A stretch of 64,000 nucleotides of DNA from Cristatella mucedo (lineage: Eukaryota; Bryozoa; Phylactolaemata; Cristatellidae), in NCBI GenBank assembly GCA_009760855.2, contig WPIO01000068.1, forward strand, positions 124,001-188,000, given 5' to 3'. This document shows, piece after piece, positions 40,389-52,300 of the stretch. The position numbers were made by a program, and so were the translations under genes. Position 1 is the first letter of the stretch, and each line of letters starts with the position of its first letter. Below the pieces are notes generated by a model. The model had not been told where the DNA came from and ran no database searches. It saw only the letters and a program-made list of their open reading frames with translations.

Positions 40389-43300
40389 TTCTCTTCCTCT
40401 TTACCTCTCTTTTCCTTCGTCATATCTGTCAATAATATGCAAGCACATCACTAAGTGATGAATTTTTTATTTTGAGCTCGAAATTTTTTTTATGACGTAT
40501 CATGCCAGCAGAAAATATTGCACTTTACTGGGTCATTTAATGCCAGCTAATTTCCGGTTTTTTAATTATTTTACAATTATCTACTCTCCAACTGCCGACT
40601 ATGGCACATCTTTTTCAGCGGTCCTGAACTGCTACTTCTATGCTACTCACTACCTCAACTGCTCTCCTAACTCTGCTATGCTTCCCACTTTCTCTTTGTT
40701 GCGCGAGACGAAGTCTGTTGGCTACCGAATGCGTACCAAAAGCCGCTTAGGCTGTGAGTGCGCTATACAAAACTCTCCTGCATAACACCCACATGGTCTT
40801 TATGACTTTGTCGAGTTACTGACGGAGATACATTACATTACATTACAATTGATAAAATATGCTTATTTGTACGTTCTATCAATTTTTAAACATTTCATTG
40901 TTAGATGAGTGGTTTTCCGGTAATTGAAACTGCTTTTTACATTCCTATACATTAAGCATTATTTATTTCCTAATTTTGTTTGCCAAGTATCTTGAAGAAG
41001 CAGTTCTTTTGGGGATAAATTATCTAACATCAGGTTCTTGTTAGATTTTTGAAATATCTATATACCTAATTTGCATATAACATTCAGTAATTATCAACTG
41101 CATTGGGTTATATTGAAGTGACAATTAACATGTATAAGGTAATAATAATAATAAAAATGCACTTGAGGTTGACTGAATGCAAGTGAGGTTAGTAGCAGCA
41201 AGAACACGGACCCACTAAATGCTGTGACGAATAGGACCAGTTTTGTTTTCTATTTAAATGTTGTCATGTCAGGATAAGTCATGAAATAAGTCGGAAGTAA
41301 TCTCCTAACTTTGGAAGCATGCGAACTAAATGGGCGGTCTGCATAGGATTTGAAGTGTTTACGAGATATTAGTAAACACATAGATTCCGAAAAGCAGGTA
41401 ACAAAATGCTTAGCCTGGAGGGAGAGTAGATAAGATAGGTAGGCTGGAGCCAAAGAAGAAAGTGACCTGAAAATGAGTGGAAGTCGATGCTTGGCTTGAC
41501 TGGAAGCCAGTGCAGATCCGCAAGAAGTGGTTTGATGTCGCAGCTGCTGCTAAAAAAGCTCGTTGTTTGAGAAAAAATTCCTTGCTGCCATTTCATTATT
41601 GATGCAAAGTAATTTTGTTGTAGGATGATGTTCTTCTACTTTAAGAAAAACGTAATTTTTAGTAACTAAAATTTATGTTTAATAATGGCACTGAGTAATG
41701 GCACTACCAAATTCAGTTTTTAAATCCCATTGTTGCTGAGTTTCATGAGTCTGGCTTCTCCGACTGCCTAGGTTTTTCATCTTGTTTTGCATCTTGACTT
41801 CCTAATTCGAAGCCATTCGAACGTAGCGAAATAGTATGAATCGATAACACTCATAACCTTCCTACATACAAGGTAATTTAAAAGCCTCAATACTAACTAA
41901 GACATAGAAGGGTTTTAGGTCTATTTTTCCTCACAGATTTGTAACCTTTTTAACACTTAAAACTTTCCGTAGAACAGCAATACCTGACGTGCTGACACTG
42001 TGCATGCTGCCACTAACCACATTTGCATGCTGACCCTGTGCATGTCACCCCTAACCATATTATTCATTTCGTTTGTTTTTTTTCAAGCATGGTTTTACTT
42101 ACAATTCAATTGCATTTCACTTTACAGCAAATTTAAAGCGTCTAGAGAGAGATTAAGTTCTCTGAGGGCGCTTTATCAAGTGAATTATTATTATTATTAT
42201 TATTACCTTTTACCCAGTCTGTGCTTGCCGACCCAGATTTGTATCTCCATACTCCCAATACTCTTATATTTTCGTATGAATGAAAAATCTTTCCTAAAAG
42301 ACTCTTAGTAAATCTAACGTGAACACTTACCGCATTAAACAAAGCAGAACGTTTAGTATTACGGAGAAACGGGAATCCTTCGTGGTCAGCTGCATTGTCC
42401 TGCTGCAGCTGCAGTAGCTGCTGTTGCACGACTGCTTCTGCTGCTGCTACAGCTGCTGCTACTGCTGCTACTACTGCTGCTGATGCTGCTACCGACGAGG
42501 ATGATGAGGTTGATGATGGCAATGCTCCGGCAGCAGCTGCTGCTTCAAAAGTTGTGGTTCTGTTGCTTTAAGCTCTGTCAGGCTCTTTGACTATTGGTGG
42601 TGGCACAATCACCTGTGGGCTTCACGTTGATCCAGAATGAAAGTTAGATTGCATCACAGCGTCTCCATTGAAGCTGGCAATAAGGATTTGCTTGTGTCAA
42701 TAAATCAAGAGAAATAGTAATCATAATAATAATAATAATGCACTTGATAAAGCGCCCTCGGAGAACTTGAGCTATTTCCGGCGCTTTCCCTACATTGGCA
42801 TGCTATCAAGTGTAATGCCGTAGTGATTCTGCAGCCTTCGCAAAGCTGTGGTCGGTCTCAAATACGGAAGTCCTCGTGATTTGTTCTTCGTGTGCTGGTG
42901 CGAGCTGGCAGTGAATATGACTGCCATTACTAGCCATATGTAAACGAAGAACCTGTCACACCTGACTACGTTAGGATTTGCTAAATTGCCAATTTTACCA
43001 CTAATCGTTTGGTCATGCTTTCTTTACAACATATTTTAAATTCATAGAAAGAGATTATGTTATCCAAGAGAACTATGCAAATTTTAAAGTCTTATTATTA
43101 GTATTAGTGTTTAGAAATGGCCAAGCCCAGGTATTTTCTGTAGCACCTTCACACAAATTTATGGCAGCGGTCTATAACATTTTAATTAAAGGTCATGTAG
43201 GTTAACAGTCAATTGCTTTGATGAGCTAACATATGCGTAGCTTCTTTTCATGGGTCTTCTGCTTACGTGGTATCACCATTCAAAGTGGGTTCATGTCGTC

Positions 43301-46300
43301 GGAATCCTACGAATATCTGTTTGGGTAGCTCAACAGCTACGTGAGGATGAAATTCTTAAGTTAAATGCAGCGACCTCTAGCAAGCATTTTTTGGTAACAA
43401 GTCTAGATATAGGTGCTACGTTAAATAAGCTTGAATTTTAATCTCACGTGAATTTCGTCCCAAACATATTTAGAAACATGTAAAAGTGAGAAAAGATATG
43501 TGTCACATTAATTACTATGTCCCTGTGGATGATTTATTGCGTGGTTATGCATAATCACTATCAGAATTTCATTATTACTTTATTAGATTTGTATACTATT
43601 TAATTTAATTGGTTCTCGGTAGCAAGTTAATGAAACTAAACGTGACGTATCTCGTCTGTAGCTCCATAAAGCCACAAGGATTATGTGGGTGTTACGCAGG
43701 AGAGTTTTGTATAGCACACTCACAGCCTAAGCGGCTTTCGCTAAGCATTCCTTAGCCCACAGACTTCGTCTCACGGAACGATGAGAAAGTAGGAATAAAG
43801 GCAGACTCAGGAGAGAAGCTGAGGTAGTAAGTAGTATGTAAGTAGCAGGTCAGGACTGCTGAAAAGGATAAGCCATAGTGTGCAACAAGAGAGTAGTTGT
43901 CGTTGCGTAAGAATTGTGGAAGCGAGTTTCACAGTCTAGGACCTGCAGAGCTGAAGCTTCACAGAGGAATGGTCTAATTTTTGTCCGACCTGAGGTCATG
44001 AAAGCAACCGCCATACCTAGTGTGAAGCAATTATGTAAGTAGCTGGTCAGGACCACTGAAAAGGGCCATAGTAGTAAGTCGGTGCATAGGAAATGTGGAA
44101 GCGAGTTCCGAAGTCTAGGACCTGCTGAGGTAAAGCATCCGTCACCAATGGTCTTTAAGCGAAGGAACGGAACAGCTAACTTATTTCCCACATAGGATCC
44201 GACGGCGCGAAGAGGCTAAAACTGGTTCGGCAGTTCAGCTAGGTACGGAGGAGCCAAGCCGTGGCGGGCCTTGTGTGTCAGCGTAAGAACTTTACTCTGA
44301 ATCCTTTGCTCCACCGGCATCTATCCTAGCTTTTCTAGCAAAGAAGACACGAGCTCAACCATCTGGGACTTGAAGACTAGCCTTGCAGCCATATTCATAG
44401 TCAGCTGCAGTGGCCTAGTCGATTTCTTAGGTAGCCCCGCCAAAAGAGAATTTCTAAAACTAAGCCGTAACAGAACTGAGGAGCTAGTTAAATTTTTTGC
44501 AAGCACCTGTCAAAGATAGCTCCTAATCTTAGATATGGATCAGACGTGAGGCTAGCTGTAGAAGCACTCAACTGAGTGAAGCTTTTAAAATTAAGGCGGC
44601 GGTAGAAAACGACAACTGAATTACGATCACGTGGTGATGGTCTCGCGATAGCACCAACTATTACAAGAGCAAATCCTTTTGATCCTGCGATACGCTTAGG
44701 GTGTCCTATGAGCAGCGGTTGTCTTTTAGGGTACCCTTAGCTATAATTCCAGTTTTTTTAAGTTAGTTTTTTTTCAGTGATTATCGATAACTTCTTGATC
44801 TATAGGTCCAAGTCAATGTTTCCACTGCAATGCTTTATATGCTCGTCGAAGTAGAATAGGGTAAAATAAATAAATTCTAGCTGATTAAACAGCCTCTTTT
44901 TGTATAGCGACAGAAGAGCCTTTACGGCTATCACCACCACTTGCAGTGGCGATAAAGGATCGCCCACTGCAGGGATCGAACATACGACCTCGGGACCGAG
45001 GTCTTGAAAGCAACTGCCTTACCTAGTGTGCCATCACGGCTCAGGGAGTTGAGTCATTCTGGCCATATGACGCGTGTCTCATTGATTACTCAAGAAGTCT
45101 CGAGTTAACTAAACTATAACTATAAACTCTTTCATTTTCAAAATGTTTAATCTTTATTTAATGGAATAATGAAGGTGAACAAGAACATTGATCAGCAACA
45201 TTTAAACTATCGCTTCGAATCTGACGGTTATAGTTGCTATACAAATTAAAAGAGTTCAGTTTAATTTATAGTACTTACAAATTCAATTAGACCTCATGCA
45301 ACGTCCGATGTTACTAATATTATCGCATTTATTCAAATAGAAATAGACCTATATCATGGAGAGGCGGAGAGTATTGATGTGAATGGACAAATATCATCCT
45401 AGGTACCACTGAAATATGGGCACATCAGTGCTCCGTCCTAGGTCCAGTTCCTTTCACCATTTATACCCCCATCTCCCTTGATGTGATTGCCAAGCACAAT
45501 CTAGGCTTTAACTTCTATACAGACGAAATTCATTTGTACCTTTGCTTTGATCGCTCCCAGCCTTCGAGCACCTCGAATTCTCTCAACTCCCTTGCTGCAT
45601 GTAGTGTTGACATCCCCACATGGACGGCTACAAATTTCTCTTAAACTAAACGTTATTACAATAAACTCATTGCTTATAGGCAAATCCAGTGCGATTCAGA
45701 AATTGGAAAGGCTAACGCTCAAAGTTGGCTCTGCCAGCATATCTCTTGTTGAATCAGCTCGAAATCTAGGTGTCACATTCCAAAATTACCTCTTGGTATA
45801 CTACCACATCAGCTCCACAATCAAGTGTGCCTATTTTCAAATACATAACATGAAAAAATGTGGGCCTGTTTAGATAAGGATGGCGCATATAACTTGGTCC
45901 ATGGATTCGCGACATCTCTTTTTGATTTCTGTAATTCCCTGGCTGCTGGCCTACCAGTATGTGCAATCAGGCACTGCCAGCTAATACAATACGCTGCAGC
46001 CCTTTCATGTCTTTCGTGAGCGTCACAATTGCCACATCACACCACTTCTCACTGACCGCCACTGGCTCCTAGTCAAGCAACGTATCGACTTCAAGGTTTT
46101 GTCGCTCACTTTTAGGTCATTTCATTTGTTTGACTCAAGCCTATCTCTCAGATCTACTCCCCCACCAGGCCAAGCATCGTAGCACCGGGTTTTTGGATTC
46201 TTAAAAACCTCAAATCCTTTGACCGTGCAATTGGTTCGTAGGCTCCCAAAGCCTGGAACTCACTCTCCACTTGCGTCAGAACATACCCTGACTTGACCAC

Positions 46301-49300
46301 ATTTAAAGATAACTTTAAAACATTCCTATTTAGGAAAGTATTCAGTGGGACGTTGAGATTCGTTCTTCTCGTGCTTATGAGTGCTGCCACTATGCATGCT
46401 GCTACTGATCACACTTGCATGCTGACCCTGTGCATTTCACCCTTGACCATGTTATTCGTGTTGTTTATCAAGCATGACGTTACTCACCATATAATCGCGT
46501 TTCCTTTTGCAGCAAATAAATTTAAAGCACCTAGAGAGAGATATTGACTTCTCTGTAAGCGCTTTTTCTAGTGCTTTAGTATTATAATTATTATTACTAG
46601 ATCACAAACCAAGCAAGACTGACCTTAAAGCCATCCAGCATATGGCCTTTTTGATATAAAAAAACAATTGTGAATAATTTCTCTTTCATGGGCTTCTAAA
46701 TCATATTAGTAATATTATTAATACACTGGGTACAGTGCCCTCATAAAACTTAGTCTCCATCTTGTTACTTCGAATTTGCTGCAAATAAAGGTCTATTATA
46801 ATAATAATCATAAAACACTTGTCATAAAGCCTTCAGATAACTTAATTTATGTTTAGGTATTTTAAGTTTCTTGCTAAGGAAGCACCATCGGCCTGATTAC
46901 CGTTAGCATGCTCAGTGACAACAAGCATAGCATGGTTAGGTGTGACCGGCACAGGGTCAGCGGGAAAATATGGTTAGCAACAGAATGCACAATCTCACCC
47001 TATCTTGCATAAGAAGCTACATCGTTTTGAGTCTACTTTTTCCTTATCGGTGTGATATCCTAGAGTAATAAGTAAATATGTTTACGATATGACTTGATTT
47101 ATTGTAGGCCGCGGATAAGGTTTTCGAGCCTGAAGATGAATTTGCCAGTGCATGGCAGGCATGTGCTCACACAATTCAAACCTATGGTAAATATTATTAT
47201 TTCATTAATTGCATAACTAATAATGAAGCTCCAAAAGGTTATTTTCCATTTAGGTACCGAATTAACATCAATAAAACTTCTTACATGCACAAATTAGGTC
47301 GATGGAAAAATGGTCTCCTAAAAGGTTGCAATACGTTGGGCTAAATGGAAAAATAATAATGAAATAAACTATCGGCATCAATTAAAGTAAAAGCCAACCA
47401 ACTGAGGAATATTGAATGATTAATAGCTAAGGAGTAACGTGCTCCCATTCACAAGTGAGGTCATGGATTGTAATCCTCCATTAAGTGATCCTGTGTTGCC
47501 ATCCATAATTAGTGGCGGTACTCAATAAGGCTCTTCTACTGCAATAAAATGAGGCTGTTGAATTAGGTAATATAAATTATGTACTTACTAGTCAATACTC
47601 TCCGATTTATACAGAGTTCTAGAGAGTAAACACCGGAGAGCTTATTGCTACATTTTGTGATAAGATAAGTAGTTTTCCTTCAAAAGGTTTAAGAAAGGAA
47701 GATGGTTTAATTCTGAAGATGGTTTAATTTTGAAAATCATTGCATTAGGCAGGTATACCTGTTGCTCAGATTTTACCTATGCTTTGATCCCTCCCAGCCT
47801 TCGAAAACCTCAAATTCTCTCAACTCACTTGCTGCATGTATTGATGAAATCCGCACACGGATCAGCTCAAATCTGAGCTTCATATTCCGAAGCATCCTCT
47901 CGTTAGACGACCACATCAGCCTACAGTCAAATGTGCCTATTTTCAGCTTCATAACATTGCTAAAATTCAAGCTTGTTTAGGTAAGGATACCCTATCCAAG
48001 TTGGCTCATACATTCCTGACATCCCATCTCGACTTCTGCAACTCATTGCTTACTGGCCTACCATCATGTGCGGTCTAGCGATTGCAGCTGGTGCAAAATT
48101 CCGCATCTAGGCTTGTCTGTTGTGTCCTTCGCCTTTGCCACATTACACCACTTCTCGCCGACCTGCACTGGCTCCCAGTCAAGCAACGGATTGACTTCAA
48201 CGTTTTTGTTGCTCACTTTTAGGTCACTTCATTCTTTAGCTCCTGCCTATCACTCATATACTCCCCCATCAGGCCAAGCATCGCTTTTCGGAATCCAATG
48301 GTCTCCAAATACCTCGTACAAACCTCGAATCCTTTGGAGACCGAGAATTAAGTTCGTATGCTCCTAAAGCCTGGAACTCCCTCCCGACCTGCGTCAGAAC
48401 ATCCGCTGACTTGACCACATTTAAAAAACTTAAAAACACCTATTTAGGACAGCATTTAGTGGGTTCCTGTGCTTTGTCCTTCATGTGCTTGTGCATGCTG
48501 ACACTGTGCATGCTACCACTAACCACATTTGTATGCTGACCCTGTGTATGTCACCCCTAACCATGTTATTCATGTTGTTTATTTATCAAGCATGATATTA
48601 CTCACCATGCAATTGCATTTCCCTTTGCAGCAAATTTAAAGCGCCTAAAAAGAGATTAAGTTCTCTGATGGCGCTTTATCAAGTGCATTATCATTATTGT
48701 TACAGGTATTTGCAGTGTTCAGGTTTTCCCACTAAACGATTACTTGACCATTTTGTTACTATTATAAACCATAGATTTCAAATTAAAACAGCTGCTTTTA
48801 GCCTATATATTGCTCTTGTGAGCCTAAGACTTTCACTGACGGCTCTCTGGAAGAGATTATATGTCGCTTAAAGTCAGAGAACCAGGATAAACTCGAGCGT
48901 CAGCACCGATAGAGCTGTAGCTTTTATCAGTTTCATACAGATCGTATGAAATCCCATTTGAGCTCTTCTGGAGACGATCAAACAATTTGACAGAGATAAT
49001 GGAGAGGTACAGTTTAAAAATAAATAGCAACCGAAAGTATCAGGCCATATGACAATACTAAAATTGTACTTTAAAGAAAAGAAAGTACTTCTTCTTTTCG
49101 ATTGCCACTTTAAAGCAATACAACCCAGCTTTTTTCCACGTTAACGTACTTACGCCTTAGGGTGTTACGTCAAGCAATTATTTTCAATTGGTCTAACAGC
49201 TGCATGCTTGTTAAGTGTAACTTTAAAAAGATAAATGCTAAAAATGGGATGACAACTTTAATTCCATTCCGTAACGTTAACTATAAAACAGCTAGCCCTG

Positions 49301-52300
49301 TATGAACCAAGGTGATTCGGAAGCCTCCTATATACAAGTTTAGTATTCTCTAATATCTGCATCACCTGCGACTTGATTCGCAACTTGTTAAACCTTAGTA
49401 GATCGAGGAACATGCCTAAACCTTATTCGGATGAATTATTCGGAATTTAATAAAATTTAATTTGGGTATAATACCAATCATATTAAAACACACTTGATAA
49501 AGTGCCATCACAGAACTCCTCTCTTACAGGCGATTTACATTTGCTGTACAGGAAAGTTGATTAAATGGTTCGTGGTAGCACGCTCAGTAAACAACAAGAA
49601 TAATATGGTTAGGGGTGGCATGCACAGAATCAGGATGTACGCGTGGTAATTGGAAGCCTGCACAGTATTATCACGATTAAGCAGAGAAAACAAATCACAG
49701 AGACTCACTAAATGCTATCATAACCAATTAGGTTTCCACTTTCTTTTAAAATTGTGTCATGCCAGATAATAGCATGACGGAAGTCGGGCATGAGTTCCAG
49801 GTTTGGGATAGAATGAACAAAATGCATAGTCACCAAAGGATTTGAGGTTTATAAAAGATATATGTAAGCAGTTAGGTTCCGAAACGTGGTGGTGCAATGC
49901 TTAGCCCGATATGGTGATATTCTTAAACTGAAAGTTGTCAGACTTGATTGTGGAGATGATGTGGTCATCTAATGAAAGGTCTGTTTGGAAAATGACGCCG
50001 AGATTTCATACAGATTAAACAGAAGATGTGCTAGCCAAGCTTATTTTGAGTCTTAGCCTTTCCAATTTCTGAATCACACATGGTTTGCCCATGACTAGTA
50101 AGTTGGTTTTATCATCATTCAATTGAAGAAAATTGTCAGCCATTCAAGTATTGATGACGTCGATAAATGTGGCAAAAGGTTTCGAGAGAATTATATGGGC
50201 TGAAGGGCAGGCAGGGATCAAAAGAAACGTGCGACTGAGTGTCATCCACACCGAAGTTGATGCCTAGATTGTGCTTGGTGGTCACATCAACAAGAGTCAG
50301 GGTATAAACCATCAAAAGAGCAGGAACAAGCACGGAGCCGTGAGCCAACCCATATTTCAGCGATTTATCGGATGATCGTTTTTTATTCAAATCAAGACTA
50401 TGGAGTCTCCCAACTGATAAAGGACCTGAATTATTGCAATTCAGTGTCAGTAAAGCCCAAGTAAGATGAGAGGTGCTCAAAAAAACTTATATATTGGCAG
50501 TATCAAAAGCTGCCGAAAGATTGATTTGCCGAGCTGGCTTTGTCCAGCGGTTAAGGCGCTCGCCCCTACTAAGGTCTGGCTGAGATCATGGGCTCGAGCC
50601 CTGAGGCATATGTGAAGCGCCTGAATAGAGATTTAGTTCTCTTTGGGCGCTATACAAATGAATTGTAATGAGAAAAACAAGCAGAGATACTCTACCCAGG
50701 TCTGCATTCCTAAGTAAATCTTTGTACACCCAAAGCAAAGCTGACTGTGGAGTGATTAGCTCATAAATCAGACAAATACAAACAAGGTTGGAATGATAAT
50801 AATAATAATAATGCACTTGATGGAGCACCATCAGAGAACTCAATCTCTTTCTAGGTGCTTTACATTTGCTGCAAAGGGAAATACACTTGAATACTTAGTA
50901 ATATCATGCTTGATAAACAAACAAAATAAAAAACATGGTTAGGGGTGACATGCACGGGGTCAGCATGCAAATGTGGTTAGTGGCAGCATGCACAGTGTCA
51001 GCACGCATAAGCATACGAAGAACGAGTCACAGAGACCCACTAAATGCTGTCCTAAATAGGTGTGATTTTAAGTTCCTTTTAAATTTGGTCAGGTCGGATT
51101 ATGTTCTGATGCAAGTCGGGAGGGAGTTCCAGGCTTCTGGAGCATACGAACTAAATGCACGGTCTCCACGGGATTTGAGGATTGTACGAGGTATTCGGAT
51201 GCTGTTGGATTCCAAAATGCGGGTAGTAGGATGTTTGACCTGGTGGGGGAGTAGATCTGAGAGATAGGCTCATGCAAAAGAATGAAGTGACCTATAAGTG
51301 AGCAACAAAATCTTGAAGTCAATCCGTTGCTTGAATTGTAGCCAGTGCAGGCCGGCAAGAAGTGGTGTGACGTGGCAACTGTGACACTCACGACCAATAA
51401 TCCTAGCTGCCAAGTGTTCAATCCGTGTCGTGTGGGGGTCAGGTCTCAGACATGAGAAGGGTCACCTGTGGAGTCCCTCAAGGGTCTGTACTTGGTCCCT
51501 TGCTGTTCTCCATTTATACGCAACCTCTGGGAAAAGTGATTGAGGCCCATGGAATAGGATTTCACTTCTATGCTGACGATACTCAGTTGTATTTGTCATT
51601 TAAACCGTCGGAATCTGCTGCAGCAACTGAGAAACTGAATGCTTGCCTTGCCGATATTCGATTCTGGATATCAGAAAACTTTCTGAAATTAAATAACGAT
51701 AAAACCGAACTGCTTCTCATAGGACACCCTAAGCGTGTGGCTGGATTAAAAGGCTTTGATGTTCTAATAGGCGATGCTATTGTGCGACCTTCACCACGTG
51801 CTCGTAATCTAGGTGTCGTGTTCGACAGCTGCCTCAATTTCAAAAGCTTCACTCAGAAGACTGCCTCTACAGCTAGCCATCACATCCGATCCCTATCCAA
51901 GATTAGAAGCGGTCTCCCACAGTGGCTTGTAAAAAATTTAACTAGCTCTTTAGTTCTGTCTCGGCTTGATTATTGTAATTCCCTTTTGGCTGGGCTGCCA
52001 AAGAAAGCTATTATGCCACTACAGCGAACTATGAATATGGCTGCAAGGCTGGTCTTCAAGTCCCAGCGGTTTGAGCACGTGTCACCTTTGCTAGAAGAAC
52101 TTGGATGGTTGCCGGTTGAGCAAAGGATACAGAGCAAAGTTCTTACGCTGACCCACAAGGCCCGCCACGGCTTGGCTCCTTCATACCTAGATGAACTGCT
52201 GCATCAGTTTCAGCCTGTTCGAGCCCTCAGGTCCTGTGTGGACAATAAATTAGCTGTACCATTCCTCCGCTTAAAGACAGTTGGCGACAGAAGCTTTAGC

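Noticed and set aside
40258-40458. Ser/Leu repeat protein
   Set aside because: Pure (CT)n microsatellite translation.
42142-42522. 126-codon reverse-strand gene with poly-Ala
   Set aside because: The frame is produced by a triplet repeat and runs into a LINE B tail; no start context or neighbours.
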